A stretch of DNA of 64,000 nucleotides from a bacterium (GCA_028716845.1 JAQUPF010000008.1:64882-128881); one strand, 5' to 3'. Positions 34,320 to 43,544 are shown, counted from the stretch's first letter. Translations and numbers: made by a program. The notes: generated by a model not told the origin, from the letters alone.

Positions 34320-35177
34320 ATGAAGCGGTTGTACCTGCTGGCGGGGATCATCGGGGTCGCCCTGCACGCCCCCCGCGCCGCGGCGGCGGGGGAGGATCTC
34401 CTCTTCTTCTGCGGCGCGGCGGCGAAGGTGCCGATGGAGGAGATCGTCGCCGCGTACGGGCGGGAGAAGGGGGTGAAGGTCGCCGTCACCTACGGCGGCT
34501 CGGGCGCCCTCCTCTCCCAAATGCGGCTCTCCCGCAGGGGCGACGTCTATCTCTGCGGATCGCCCGACTACGTCGCCATCGGCGAGGAGCAGGGGCTCCT
34601 CAGGCCGGGGACCGACCGGCGGATCGCCTACCTCGTCCCCGCGATCATCGTCCCGGCGGGGAACCCCGCCCGGATCGCCTCCCTCGACGATCTCGCCCGG
34701 CCCGGCGTCAGGGTCGCCATCGGCAATCCGGAGACCGTCTGCCTGGGCCTCTACGCCGTTGAGCTGCTCGAGCGGAACGGCCTGCTCGAGAAGGTCCTGC
34801 GGGACAACGTCGCCGTCTTCGCGAAGAGCTGCGAGGACGTCGCCATGCTCGCCGCCGCCGGCCGGGTCGACGCCTCGATCGGCTGGGACGTCTTCAAGAC
34901 CTGGACCCCCGACAGGGTCGAATGGATCCGGATCGCCCCCGACCGCATCCCGAGGATCGCCTACATGGCGATGGCCGTCCCGGTCTCCGCGCGGGACGCG
35001 GCCGCGTCGGCTGATTTCATCTCCTGGTGCGCCGGGGAGCGCGGCGCGCGCATCTTCTCAAAATGGGGCTCCATCGCCGAGGAGGCGGCCGCGCGCCGGC
35101 ACGCCCCCGGCGCCTCGATCGGCGGCGTGTACGCCCTCCCCCCCGCCTACTACAGGATCGCCCGGCATGAGCGGTAA
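34320..35177 (+). CDS. modA: Molybdate ABC transporter substrate-binding protein
   Basis: 285 residues with a signal peptide (about 1-23). It has the ModA/WtpA pattern LLFFCGAAAKVPMEEI, TYGGSGALLSQM, DVYLCGSPDY and PETVCLGLYAVELLE. Binds molybdate or tungstate in the periplasm; the ModE-box-like operator favours molybdate. GGGGGGAGG precedes the ATG. The stop overlaps modB. Confidence 0.88.
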   Translation: MKRLYLLAGIIGVALHAPRAAAAGEDLLFFCGAAAKVPMEEIVAAYGREKGVKVAVTYGGSGALLSQMRLSRRGDVYLCGSPDYVAIGEEQGLLRPGTDRRIAYLVPAIIVPAGNPARIASLDDLARPGVRVAIGNPETVCLGLYAVELLERNGLLEKVLRDNVAVFAKSCEDVAMLAAAGRVDASIGWDVFKTWTPDRVEWIRIAPDRIPRIAYMAMAVPVSARDAAASADFISWCAGERGARIFSKWGSIAEEAAARRHAPGASIGGVYALPPAYYRIARHER

Positions 35178-35958
35178 CCGCTTCGCGACCGCCTGCGCCG
35201 CGGTCCTCGCCGGCATCATCCTCTTCTTCCTGCTCCTCCTCGCCGCCCTCCTCTCCCAGGTCGGCGGCGGCGGGGCGCTCGGGGGGATCTCCCGCGGCGA
35301 GCTGTTCTTCGCCGTCCGCCTCACGCTCCTGACGGCGACGGTCGCGTCGCTCATCGCCGTCGCGATCGCCCTCCCCGCCTCCTACCTCCTCGTCCGGCAC
35401 CGCGTGCCGTGCAAGGCGGCCATCGACGCACTCCTCTACCTGCCGGTCGTCCTCTCCCCCGTCGCCCTCGGCGCCCTCCTCCTCATCTTCTTCGGCACGC
35501 CGCCGGGGAGGTTCGTCGAGGGGCGGCTCGTCCGCGTGGTCTTCGACGTCCCCGGGATCGTCGCCGCCCAGTTCGTCGTCGTCATCGGCATCGCGATGAG
35601 CCTCGTCAAGGCGACGTTCGAGGGCGTCAACCCCGCCTACGAGAACATCGCCCGCACCCTCGGCGCCACCCCCTTCCAGGCGTTCCGCCGGGTCCTCCTC
35701 CCGCTCTCGAGGCACGGCATCGTCGCCGCCTTCCTCCTCACCTGGGCGCGCGCCGCCGGCGAGTTCGGCGCCACGGTGATGCTCGCGGGGGCCACGCCCA
35801 TGAAGACCGAGACGCTCCCCGTCGCGGTCTATCTCAGCCTCGCGAGCGCCGACATCCCCCGCGCGTGCGTCTTCATCCTCGTCTCGATCGGGATCGCCCT
35901 CGGCGTCCTCTTCCTCGTCCGGCAGGCCTATGCTCGAACTGCGCGATCTCTCCTGTAG
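35167..35958 (+). CDS. modB: Molybdate ABC transporter permease
   Basis: 263 residues with about six hydrophobic segments. The cytoplasmic EAA-like loop that docks to ModC is NIARTLGATPFQAFRRVLLP, followed by AGEFGATVMLAG, typical of ModB. Starts inside the end of modA (11 bp overlap) and overlaps modC by 29 bp, so all three are translated together. Confidence 0.92.
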   Translation: MSGNRFATACAAVLAGIILFFLLLLAALLSQVGGGGALGGISRGELFFAVRLTLLTATVASLIAVAIALPASYLLVRHRVPCKAAIDALLYLPVVLSPVALGALLLIFFGTPPGRFVEGRLVRVVFDVPGIVAAQFVVVIGIAMSLVKATFEGVNPAYENIARTLGATPFQAFRRVLLPLSRHGIVAAFLLTWARAAGEFGATVMLAGATPMKTETLPVAVYLSLASADIPRACVFILVSIGIALGVLFLVRQAYARTARSLL

Positions 35959-37039
35959 GGCGGGGGGCTTCACCCTCGCGGGCGTGACGCTCTCGATCGG
36001 CGTCGGGGAGTACTTCGTCCTCGTCGGGCCGACCGGGAGCGGGAAGACCACGCTCATCCGGTGCGTCGCGGGCCTCCAGCCCGCCGCGGGGGGCGAGATC
36101 ATCCTCGGCGGCCGCGCGATCACGCGCCTCGACCCCGCCGAGCGGCACATCGGGTTCCTCCCGCAGGACTACTCGCTGTTCCCCCACCTGAGCGTCGAGG
36201 GGAACATCCTCTTCGGCCCCTCCGTCCGGCGGATCGGCGCGGCGGAGGCGGGACGGCGGCTCCGGGAGCTCGCCGGGATGCTCGGCATCGGCCGGCTCCT
36301 CCGCCGCGGCACCGGCGCCCTCTCCGGGGGCGAGCAGCAGCGGGTCGCCCTCGCCCGGGCGCTCATCGTGCACCCCGAGGTCATGCTGCTCGATGAGCCG
36401 TTCTCGGCGATCGACCCGGGGATGCGCGTCCGGCTCTGGTTCGAGATCAGGGAGGTGCTCAAGCGGCTCGCCGTCCCCGTCATCCACGTCACGCACAACC
36501 TCGAGGAGGCCTCCGCGGTCGCCGACCGCGTCGGCGTCCTCATCGGCGGGCGCCTCGCGCAGGCGGGGCCGCGCGACGGCGTCCTCCTCCGCCCGGCGAC
36601 GGAGGCGGTGGCGCGCTACCTCGGGATCAAGAATGTGTTCGGGGGCGAGATCGTCTCCCTCGACGGCGGCGCCGTCACCGTCCGCTGCGGCGGGGGGTCG
36701 TTCGTCGCGCCCCGCGCCCCGGGGCACCGGCTCGGCGATCGGGTGGGCGTCTGCGTGCGGCCGCAGGACATCAAGATCATCAAGGAGGGGAAGCCGCTCA
36801 GGGAAGATCTCAGGGACAACGTCTTCGAGGCGGTCGTCGCCTCGTCGTACTTCTCCAACGACTCCTGCAGCCTGGCCGTCCGCTCGTTCCTGGATTTCGA
36901 GCTCCGGTTCCCCGCCTACATCTACCGGCGCCACGGCCTCGCGCCGGGCAGGCGGATCCGCATCGGCGTCCTCCGGAGCGCGATCATTCTCCACGCGCCC
37001 CCGGGGGCGGAGGGGGACGGGTCCCCGCGCCTCAGCTGA
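35930..37039 (+). CDS. modC: Molybdate ABC transporter ATP-binding protein
   Basis: 369 residues. Walker A GPTGSGKTT, Q-loop LPQD, signature LSGGEQQR, Walker B VMLLDEP and switch His HVTHN. The C-terminal third (about 230-365) is TOBE/Mop-like, and may bind molybdate and inhibit transport. It ends 8 bp inside the convergent pstB gene. The operon has no other gene. Confidence 0.92.
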   Translation: MLELRDLSCRAGGFTLAGVTLSIGVGEYFVLVGPTGSGKTTLIRCVAGLQPAAGGEIILGGRAITRLDPAERHIGFLPQDYSLFPHLSVEGNILFGPSVRRIGAAEAGRRLRELAGMLGIGRLLRRGTGALSGGEQQRVALARALIVHPEVMLLDEPFSAIDPGMRVRLWFEIREVLKRLAVPVIHVTHNLEEASAVADRVGVLIGGRLAQAGPRDGVLLRPATEAVARYLGIKNVFGGEIVSLDGGAVTVRCGGGSFVAPRAPGHRLGDRVGVCVRPQDIKIIKEGKPLREDLRDNVFEAVVASSYFSNDSCSLAVRSFLDFELRFPAYIYRRHGLAPGRRIRIGVLRSAIILHAPPGAEGDGSPRLS

Positions 37040-37793
37040 TGGCGCCCCCGATGTAGTCCCGCGTCATCTCCTCCCGCGGGTTCTCGAAGATCTCCCGCGC
37101 GGGGCCGTGCTCCACCAGTTCCCCCAGGTAGAGGAAGAGGACGTAGTCGGCGAGCCGCCGCGCCTGGCGCAGGATGTGGGTGACGAGGACGATGGTGTAC
37201 TCCCGCTTGAGCTCCATGAAGATCCGCTCGATGTGCTGGCTCGAGCGCGGGTCGAGCGCCGACGTCGGCTCGTCCCCGAGGATGATCTCCGGCTCCACCG
37301 CGAGCCCCCGCGCGAGGCAGAGCCGCTGCTGCTGCCCGAGCGAGAGCCGCGAGGCGGGCGCGTGGAGGCGGTCGCGCACCTCCTCCCAGAGGCCTGCCTG
37401 CCGGAGCCGCCCCTCGACGACGGCGGCGAGCGTCCGCCGGTCCCGCACGCCGTGCACCCGCGGCCCGTACGCGACGTTGTCGAAGATGGACATCGGGAGC
37501 GGGTACGGCCGCTGCGAGAGGAGCCCCATCCGCTTCCGCACGGCCGTCACGTCCGTCCCCGGCGCGAAGATGTCCGCGCCGTCGACGAGCACCCGGCCGG
37601 AGACGCGCGCGTCCCCCGCCGTCTCCACGAGCCGGTTGAAGGTCCTCAGCAGCGTGCTCTTGCCGCAGCCGGACGGCCCGATGATGACGCTGATCATCTT
37701 TCGGGGGATGTCGGCGGTGATCCCCTTGAGCGCGCGCACCGCGCCGTAGCGCACGTCCAGGTTCTCGACGCGTATGTGCGGGGCGATCGCCAT
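37032..37793 (-). CDS. pstB: Phosphate ABC transporter ATP-binding protein
   Basis: 253 residues with Walker A GPSGCGKST, signature LSLGQQQR (Leu replaces the usual first Gly), Walker B IILGDEPTSALDP and H-loop VTHIL. The pattern LLSQRPYPLPMSIFDNVAYG is typical of PstB. Last gene of the pst operon; 12 bp after pstA. No phoU follows: modC converges here. Confidence 0.92.
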   Translation of the reverse strand: MAIAPHIRVENLDVRYGAVRALKGITADIPRKMISVIIGPSGCGKSTLLRTFNRLVETAGDARVSGRVLVDGADIFAPGTDVTAVRKRMGLLSQRPYPLPMSIFDNVAYGPRVHGVRDRRTLAAVVEGRLRQAGLWEEVRDRLHAPASRLSLGQQQRLCLARGLAVEPEIILGDEPTSALDPRSSQHIERIFMELKREYTIVLVTHILRQARRLADYVLFLYLGELVEHGPAREIFENPREEMTRDYIGGAIS

Positions 37794-37805
37794 CGAAAAA
37801 TCCTC

Positions 37806-38657
37806 CTACCGGACGATGTGCCGGGCGCTCCTCCCCGCGAGGGCCCGCGCGGCGGCGCTCACGGCGAGGATGACGGCGGTGAGGATGAGCGCGGACGCGT
37901 AGGCCCGCTCCTGGACCTCCGGGAACGGCGTCCCGAGCTGGAAGAAGATCGCGAGCGGCAGCGTCGCCGCCGGCCTGAAGAGGGAGGTGGGGACGGCGTC
38001 GCTGAAGCCGGCCGTGAAGAGCACCGAGGCCGCGTCCCCGATCCCCCTCCCGAAGGCGATGAGCACGGCGGTCACGAGCCCCGGCATCGCCTGCCGCGCG
38101 ACGACGCCGAGCGCGGTCTGGAGCCGCGTCGCGCCGAGGGCGGCGGCGGCGTCGGCGAGCTCGCCGGGGACGAGCCGTATCACCTCGTCCATCGCCCGGC
38201 ACATGATCGGCAGGACGAGGCACGCCACCGTGAGGATGCCGCCGAGGAGCGAGGCCCGCACGCCCAGCCGGAGCATGAGGGCGAAGCCGAACGCCCCGTA
38301 GACGATCGAGGGGACGCCCCAGAGGACGTCGAACGAGAACCGGGTCCAGACGGCGATCCACGATCCGGGGCGGGCGTAGAGATTGATGTACACGACGACC
38401 GGGACGGCGACGAGGGCGGCGAGCGCCGTCGCACCGCCCGCGACGAGGAGCGAGCCCACGATGGCGTTGAGGATCCCGCCCTCCCGCCCCAGGTAGAAGC
38501 CGCCGCTCGGCGTCCGGATGAGCATCGAGAGGCGCATCGCCGGCAATCCCTTCACGAGCACCACCGCGAGGATCCAGCAGAGCGTCCCGAGCATGACGAC
38601 GGCCGACCCGATCATGAGCGCCACCATCAGCCGTTCCTCCGCCCGCCGCCGGTCCAT
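37806..38657 (-). CDS. pstA: Phosphate ABC transporter permease PstA
   Basis: 283 residues with six hydrophobic segments. Docking loop DAAAALGATRLQTALGVV, and the PstA-typical stretches LWGVPSIVYGAFGF and GRGIGDAASVLF. One bp after pstC, so they are translated together. Partner of PstC and PstB. Confidence 0.93.
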   Translation of the reverse strand: MDRRRAEERLMVALMIGSAVVMLGTLCWILAVVLVKGLPAMRLSMLIRTPSGGFYLGREGGILNAIVGSLLVAGGATALAALVAVPVVVYINLYARPGSWIAVWTRFSFDVLWGVPSIVYGAFGFALMLRLGVRASLLGGILTVACLVLPIMCRAMDEVIRLVPGELADAAAALGATRLQTALGVVARQAMPGLVTAVLIAFGRGIGDAASVLFTAGFSDAVPTSLFRPAATLPLAIFFQLGTPFPEVQERAYASALILTAVILAVSAAARALAGRSARHIVR

Positions 38658-38658
38658 G

Positions 38659-39555
38659 TCAGCGCAGCCCTCCCTCGATCCGGATCAGGACGATCCGGGA
38701 GACGACGTTGAAGACGAGCACCACGAGGAGGAGGACGAGGGCGGCGAGCATGAGCGCGGCATCGTAGAGCGGGATGGAGAGCATCTCGCCGTAATTGTTG
38801 GCGATGAGCGCCGGGAGCGGGTACGCCGGATCGAAGACCGAGGAGGGGACGCGGGCGACGTTCCCGGCCACCATGAGCACCGCCATCGTCTCGCCGAAGG
38901 CGCGGGAGAAGCCGAGGCCCACGGCGGCGAAGAGCCCCGCGCGCGCCCGCCGGAGGACGACGTGCCGCACCGTCTGCCAGCGCGTCGCCCCGAGGGCGAG
39001 GGACGCCTCCCGCATCTCCCGGGGCACGGCGGCGAACACCTCGGCGGCGACGTGGATGATGACCGGCGCGATCATGACGGCGAGGACGACACCCCCCGCG
39101 AGGACGCTGTAGCCGGTCGCGTGGACGCCGAAGAGCGGGCCGACCCGGTTCTTGATGAGCGGGACGATGGCGAGGATTCCCCAGATGCCGTAGATCACCG
39201 ACGGGATCCCCGCGAGGAGGTCGACGAGCGGCGCGGCGGCGGAGCGCACCGCGGCGGGGGCGTACTCCGAGAGGTAGACCGCCGCGAGGAGCGAGAGGGG
39301 GACGGCGATGAGGACGGCGGCGGCGGTCACCCAGATCGTCCCCATGATGAACGGGAAGAGGCCGAACGCCCCGCGCATCGGCATCCAGTCGTCCGACAGG
39401 AGCACCGCCGAGAGCGGCTTCACCGCGAGGATCGGCAGCGACCGCCGGAGGAGGGCCCAGGCCATGACGCAGATGAGGAGCCCCGAGGAGACCGAGAGGA
39501 GCAGCATGAACCTCCCGGCGATCCTGTCGGCGAGCACCCGCCGCCTGTTCCCCAT
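38659..39555 (-). CDS. pstC: Phosphate ABC transporter permease PstC
   Basis: 298 residues with six hydrophobic segments. Typical PstC stretches are LLAGIPSVIYGIWGI and RAFGETMAVLMVAGN, with docking loop EASLALGATRWQTVRHVV. ATG chosen at MGNRRRVLAD; a purine-rich GGGGGAT lies 7 bp upstream. Follows the DUF2490 gene by 19 bp. Confidence 0.93.
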   Translation of the reverse strand: MGNRRRVLADRIAGRFMLLLSVSSGLLICVMAWALLRRSLPILAVKPLSAVLLSDDWMPMRGAFGLFPFIMGTIWVTAAAVLIAVPLSLLAAVYLSEYAPAAVRSAAAPLVDLLAGIPSVIYGIWGILAIVPLIKNRVGPLFGVHATGYSVLAGGVVLAVMIAPVIIHVAAEVFAAVPREMREASLALGATRWQTVRHVVLRRARAGLFAAVGLGFSRAFGETMAVLMVAGNVARVPSSVFDPAYPLPALIANNYGEMLSIPLYDAALMLAALVLLLVVLVFNVVSRIVLIRIEGGLR

Positions 39556-39574
39556 CCGGTGATCCCCCGCGGTG

Positions 39575-40273
39575 TCAGAAGGTATAGGTGATGCCGCTCC
39601 CGAGGATATGGCCGCCGGTCCAGTCGCCGCCGGCCCCCGATCGCGTCGCGAGGCGCATGTAGTAGAGGTCGAGGTCCACGCGGCCGAGGATCCTGAACGA
39701 GAGGCCGCCGTAGACGCGGTTCTGGTTGTAGGCGGCGCCGTCGGCGAGATCGAAGTAGAACGCGTCGGCAACGTACGGGGAGACCTCGACCCGCTCCCCC
39801 TTGTAGACCGGGTAGGAGACCTTCGGGTAGAACCGGTACCGCCAGGTATGGAGATGGTCCTTGTGGTGCCGGATCCGCCACTCGAGCCGGTTCTGGAGGC
39901 TCACGGAGAGGTCGCCGAGGGGGGTGTCCTTCAGGCCGACGTCCTTTCCCTTGAACTTCGGCGTCAGGAAGTGCATGAAGCGGTGCTCGGTGTGGAAATC
40001 GCCCGGTGCCCCCTCCTGGACGTTGCCGTACTGCCAGCCGAGCGTGAGCCACCTGCTCGGGTGGTAGTCGGGGCCGATGTAGAAGTGGTACCGGAAGAAC
40101 TCGTCCATGTCGTCCCTGAAGCGCGTCTCGAAGGAGCCCCGCAGATCGAGCCGCCTTTCGACGACGGGGAGCTTGAAGGCGTAGGAGTTCCACATGTTCC
40201 AGTCGTCCGCCGCCCGCGCCGCCGGCGCCGCGCAGAGCAGGAGCGCCGCGCCCCACAGCATTCCCGTCCTCAT
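39575..40273 (-). CDS. DUF2490-type outer-membrane barrel protein in the pst operon
   Basis: 232 residues: signal peptide (AAPAARAADDW), a series of amphipathic strands rich in aromatic and charged residues, and a C-terminal Phe in GITYTF, the signature of outer-membrane barrels. DUF2490 proteins have no assigned role. Encoded between pstS and pstC, it may act as a specific channel for phosphate or a related anion. GGAAGGAGGGG precedes the ATG. Confidence 0.75.
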   Translation of the reverse strand: MRTGMLWGAALLLCAAPAARAADDWNMWNSYAFKLPVVERRLDLRGSFETRFRDDMDEFFRYHFYIGPDYHPSRWLTLGWQYGNVQEGAPGDFHTEHRFMHFLTPKFKGKDVGLKDTPLGDLSVSLQNRLEWRIRHHKDHLHTWRYRFYPKVSYPVYKGERVEVSPYVADAFYFDLADGAAYNQNRVYGGLSFRILGRVDLDLYYMRLATRSGAGGDWTGGHILGSGITYTF

Positions 40274-40307
40274 CGCCCCTCCTTCCATGAGACAGGGGCC
40301 CCCGCCC

Positions 40308-41264
40308 CTACTCCGCCCCGAGCCTCCCCATCCCCTCGGCGATTCTCGATTCGCCCAGATTGATGTAGCCGGCCTCCTCCACGAACCGCTGCCCCTCGGT
40401 GAGCGACCAACGGATGAATGCCCGCACGATTTCGCTCTCCGGCTTCCCGCGGCAGACGAAGTAGAGCTCGCGCGCCGGCGGCGAGGGATACCGGCCGTCG
40501 CGGATGGCCGCGGCGAGGGCGTCCCGGTCGGCGTAGAAATCCTCGCCCTCGTCGATGCGGCCGTTCCCGTCCAGGTCGAGCGGGAGAACGCGCAGCCCCT
40601 CGACCGGGCGGCGTGTCCTGCCGTCATAGACGTAGTTCACGTTGTTGTAGCCGATGCCGAGGGCGTCCCGCCGCACCGCCTCGGCGAGCCCCGGATCGCC
40701 GTAGACGCCCGTTCCCCGGAGGTCCTCCTGCGCCCCGCCGAGGAACGCCGCCAGTGTCTGCGCCGCGCCGCAGGCGTCGGAGCGCGTATAGACATGGATC
40801 GGATGGGGCGCGTCCGTGCCGGCGAGGGCCCCCCACCCGGCGACCGTCCCCGTCATCCAGACGCCCCTGAGCTCGTCGCGCGTCGCTCCCGCGCGCATGA
40901 GGTCGTCGAGGACCGGGTTCGCCGCGCTCACCACGGGGACGACGGCGTCCTTCGTCACGGCGATCCACCACGCCCCCCTCGACGCCTCCTCCGGGCTGAT
41001 CTCCCTCGACACCATCCCGATGTCCACCACGCCGGCGAGGGCGTCGGCAATCCCCTTCCCCGCACCGCCGGCGGAGATGTCGATCGAGACCGCGGGGTGC
41101 GACTTCCGGAACTCCTCGGCCCAGCGCACCGCCATCGGGTAGAGCGCCCACGCCCCCGATACGGCGATCGTGCCGCCGCCGTCCCCCGCCGGCCGGCAGC
41201 CGTGCCCGATGACGGCGGCGGCCGCCGCCGCCCCCGCCGTCCACGCCCGCAGCATCCTCCTCAT
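40308..41264 (-). CDS. pstS: Phosphate ABC transporter substrate-binding protein, PstS-like, with EF-hand-like loop
   Basis: 318 residues. Signal peptide with a possible lipidated Cys23 (VIGHGC), though the lipobox is poor. PstS-type sites are VSGAWALYPMAV, SAGGAGKGIADA and YTRSDACGAAQT. Residues 230-241 (DLDGNGRIDEGE) fit a calcium EF-hand loop. The ATG overlaps the stop of the Rrf2 gene (ATGA), so the two are translationally coupled. The anion is most likely phosphate, judged by the permeases. Confidence 0.85.
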   Translation of the reverse strand: MRRMLRAWTAGAAAAAAVIGHGCRPAGDGGGTIAVSGAWALYPMAVRWAEEFRKSHPAVSIDISAGGAGKGIADALAGVVDIGMVSREISPEEASRGAWWIAVTKDAVVPVVSAANPVLDDLMRAGATRDELRGVWMTGTVAGWGALAGTDAPHPIHVYTRSDACGAAQTLAAFLGGAQEDLRGTGVYGDPGLAEAVRRDALGIGYNNVNYVYDGRTRRPVEGLRVLPLDLDGNGRIDEGEDFYADRDALAAAIRDGRYPSPPARELYFVCRGKPESEIVRAFIRWSLTEGQRFVEEAGYINLGESRIAEGMGRLGAE

Positions 41265-41752
41265 CCCACGCACCCCCCCTCCGGCAGGGCGACGACCGGC
41301 GCCCCCCCGCTTCTCCTCCCCACCCGTTTCCCGCGGAGCCGGGCGGTCCGGCGCAGGACATCGGCGAGGCTGATCGTCTCGAGGACCCCGGCGATCGCGT
41401 TCCGGACGTCGAGCATGACGTCGTGGAGGCCGCAGCCCCGCTCGGCCGGGCACCGGCGGCGGGCCCAGGTGCTCGCGCAGCGGAGCGGGGCGAGCGGGCC
41501 GTCGATGACCCGCACCACCGCCGCGAGCGTGATCTCCTCCGCCCGCCGCCCGAGGGCGTAGCCGCCCCCCCGCCCCCGGACGCTCGAGAGGATCCCCGCC
41601 TTCCTGAGATCGAGGAGGATCCGCTCGAGGAACTTCTCCGGTATCCGCTGCGCCCTCGCGATCTCCCGGATGCGGACCGGCCGCGTCCCGCCCCGCGCGG
41701 CGAGGTACATCATCGCCCGGAGCGCGTACTCCCCCTTCTTCGATATCCGCAC
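41261..41752 (-). CDS. Rrf2-family transcriptional regulator with three Cys
   Basis: 163 residues. Winged helix at the start (MRISKKGEYALRAMMYLA, IREIARAQRIPEKFLERIL) and an Rrf2 wing RGRGGGYALG. Cys92, Cys101 and Cys107 have the spacing of the Fe-S ligands in IscR/NsrR. The first gene of the pst operon, coupled to pstS, so it likely controls the operon and itself. A palindrome (41766-41788) lies just after its promoter's -10 box. Iron, redox or NO state may thus tune phosphate uptake. Confidence 0.9.
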   Translation of the reverse strand: MRISKKGEYALRAMMYLAARGGTRPVRIREIARAQRIPEKFLERILLDLRKAGILSSVRGRGGGYALGRRAEEITLAAVVRVIDGPLAPLRCASTWARRRCPAERGCGLHDVMLDVRNAIAGVLETISLADVLRRTARLRGKRVGRRSGGAPVVALPEGGCVG

Positions 41753-41765
41753 GGCCGCCCCCGAT

Positions 41766-41821
41766 AAGTATACTCGTATGGTAGACTTTTAAAGGATAGT
41801 ACACCGCCCTCCCCGTGTCAA
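41766..41821 (-). promoter_or_regulatory. Promoter and likely operator of the rrf2-pst operon
   Basis: On the minus strand TTGACA (41821-41816), 17 bp spacer, TATCCT (41798-41793). An inverted repeat AAGTATAC, seven bases, GTAGACTT (41766-41788; 7 of 8 pairs) covers the predicted transcription start near 41786 and is the best candidate for Rrf2 binding. Confidence 0.65.
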
Positions 41822-41879
41822 GCCCCCGAAAAATATTTTTCGCGGCGACAATGATCTCCGCGCCGCGGATCCCTGCGGA

Positions 41880-42110
41880 TGCGATTACAGTGAAAAGTCG
41901 AAAGTTCAACATCTATGGGGGAACGGGGTTTCTGCCGCGGATTTGCACGGATTATCGCGGATGCAAATGCAGCTTTGAACTGTGGTCCGATCCGCGTTGA
42001 TCCGCGGCTGGAACCCTGTATCTGCCGCAATCCAATCCGTGAATATCCGTCATGATCCGTTTCAATCCGTGGCTCTTGGTTCATCGTGTCCGCGGCTCGT
42101 GGTTCATGAC
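41880..42110. repeat. Interspersed repeat mosaic
   Basis: The 430 bp gap before the AGCS gene holds a remnant of the acagag unit (attacagtgaaaagtcg at 41888), ccgcggat words, and a second module (gaaccctgtatctgccgcaat, 42011-42068) near-identical to 55027-55086 and inverted at 61218-61258. No gene is seen. Confidence 0.85.
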
Positions 42111-42128
42111 GCGCCCATCCCTCCGCCG

Positions 42129-42157
42129 TTGCCTCCGGGCGGACGTCCCCGTATAAT
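42129..42157 (+). promoter_or_regulatory. Predicted promoter of the AGCS symporter gene
   Basis: TTGCCT (42129-42134), 17 bp spacer, TATAAT (42152-42157); start codon 28 bp downstream with CGGAGGAG. Confidence 0.65.
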
Positions 42158-42184
42158 GGCGCCCGCGCCGCCGGAGGAGCCGCC

Positions 42185-43516
42185 ATGCCCGACATCGTGA
42201 ATCTGCTCGAGCGCGTGAGCGGCGTCGTCTGGGGCCCCCCGATGCTCGCCCTCCTGTTCGGGACCCACCTCTTCCTCACCGTCCGGCTCCGCTTCGTCCA
42301 GCGGTACACGTTCCGGGCGATCCGCCTGTCGCTCACCCGCGCGCGGGAGGGGAGCGGCGACATCAGCCATTTCGGCGCCCTCATGACCGCCCTCGCGGCC
42401 ACGATCGGCACCGGCAACATCGTCGGCGTCGGGACGGCGATCGCCGCCGGCGGCCCGGGGGCGGTGCTCTGGATGTGGCTCACCGGGGTGTTCGGCATCT
42501 CCACGAAGTACGCGGAGGCGGTCCTCTCGGTGAAGTACCGCGTCACCGCGCCGGACGGCTCCATGGCCGGCGGGCCGATGTACGTCCTCGAGCGGGGGAT
42601 GCGCTGCCGGGCGCTCGGCGTCGCCTTCGCGGCGCTCACCGCGATCGCCGCCTTCGGCATCGGCAACATGGTCCAGGCGAACTCGATCTCCTCGATGGCC
42701 CGGGACACCTTCCGCATCTCGCCGTGGATCACGGGCGCCGTCCTGTCGATCATGACGGCGCTCGTCATGCTGCGGGGGATCAGGTCGATCGCCCGCGTCT
42801 GCCAGGTCCTCGTGCCGTCGATGGCCCTCTTCTACATCGCCGGCTGCGTCGCCATCCTCCTGATGAACATCGGCGCGGTCCCCGGAACGCTCCTCCTGAT
42901 CCTCAGGAGCGCCTTCACGGGGCACGCCGCGCTCGGCGGCTTCGCCGGGGCGGGGGTGCGCGAGGCGATCCGCTACGGGATCGCCCGCGGCCTCTTCTCC
43001 AACGAGTCGGGGATGGGGAGCGCCCCCATCGTCGCGGCCGCCGCCCAGACGCGGAACCCGGTCCGCCAGGCCCTCGTCTCCTCGACGGGGACCTTCTGGG
43101 ACACGGTCGTCGTCTGCGCCCTCACCGGCCTCGTCCTCGTCGGATCGGGGGACTGGGAGGGGGGGCTGCAGGGATCGGCGCTCGCCCGGGCGGCGTTCTC
43201 CCGCATCCCGGTCATCGGCCCCCCGGTCCTCGCCGTCGGCCTCTTCACCTTCGTCTTCTCGACGATCATCGGCTGGTGCTACTACGGCGAGAAGGCGGTC
43301 GAGTACCTCTGGGGGGCGGCGGCGACGGCGCCGTACCGCCGCCTCTGGGTCCTCGCCGTCATGGTCGGATCGGTCTCCTCGCTCCCCGCCGTCTGGACGT
43401 TCGCCGACATCTCGAACGCCCTCATGGCGGCGCCGAACCTCGTCTCGCTCATCGCCCTGAGCGGCGTGGTCGCCGCCGAAACGCGGCTCCACGCGCGCCG
43501 CGAGGCGCGCGCCTGA
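42185..43516 (+). CDS. Alanine/glycine:cation symporter (AGCS) family protein
   Basis: 443 residues and about 10 hydrophobic segments. Family signatures: GALMTALAATIGTGNIVGVG near residue 65, GPGAVLWMWL, AGGPMYVLE, and SNESGMGSAPIVAAAAQT. Imports alanine or glycine with sodium or protons. The operon ends here: the next gene has its own promoter past a repeat. The start is supported by GGAGGAG. The transporter type (amino acid) gives no clear link to the microcompartment genes that follow. Confidence 0.93.
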   Translation: MPDIVNLLERVSGVVWGPPMLALLFGTHLFLTVRLRFVQRYTFRAIRLSLTRAREGSGDISHFGALMTALAATIGTGNIVGVGTAIAAGGPGAVLWMWLTGVFGISTKYAEAVLSVKYRVTAPDGSMAGGPMYVLERGMRCRALGVAFAALTAIAAFGIGNMVQANSISSMARDTFRISPWITGAVLSIMTALVMLRGIRSIARVCQVLVPSMALFYIAGCVAILLMNIGAVPGTLLLILRSAFTGHAALGGFAGAGVREAIRYGIARGLFSNESGMGSAPIVAAAAQTRNPVRQALVSSTGTFWDTVVVCALTGLVLVGSGDWEGGLQGSALARAAFSRIPVIGPPVLAVGLFTFVFSTIIGWCYYGEKAVEYLWGAAATAPYRRLWVLAVMVGSVSSLPAVWTFADISNALMAAPNLVSLIALSGVVAAETRLHARREARA

Positions 43517-43544
43517 CCCACCCTTCAGCCGCCGACGCGAAGAG

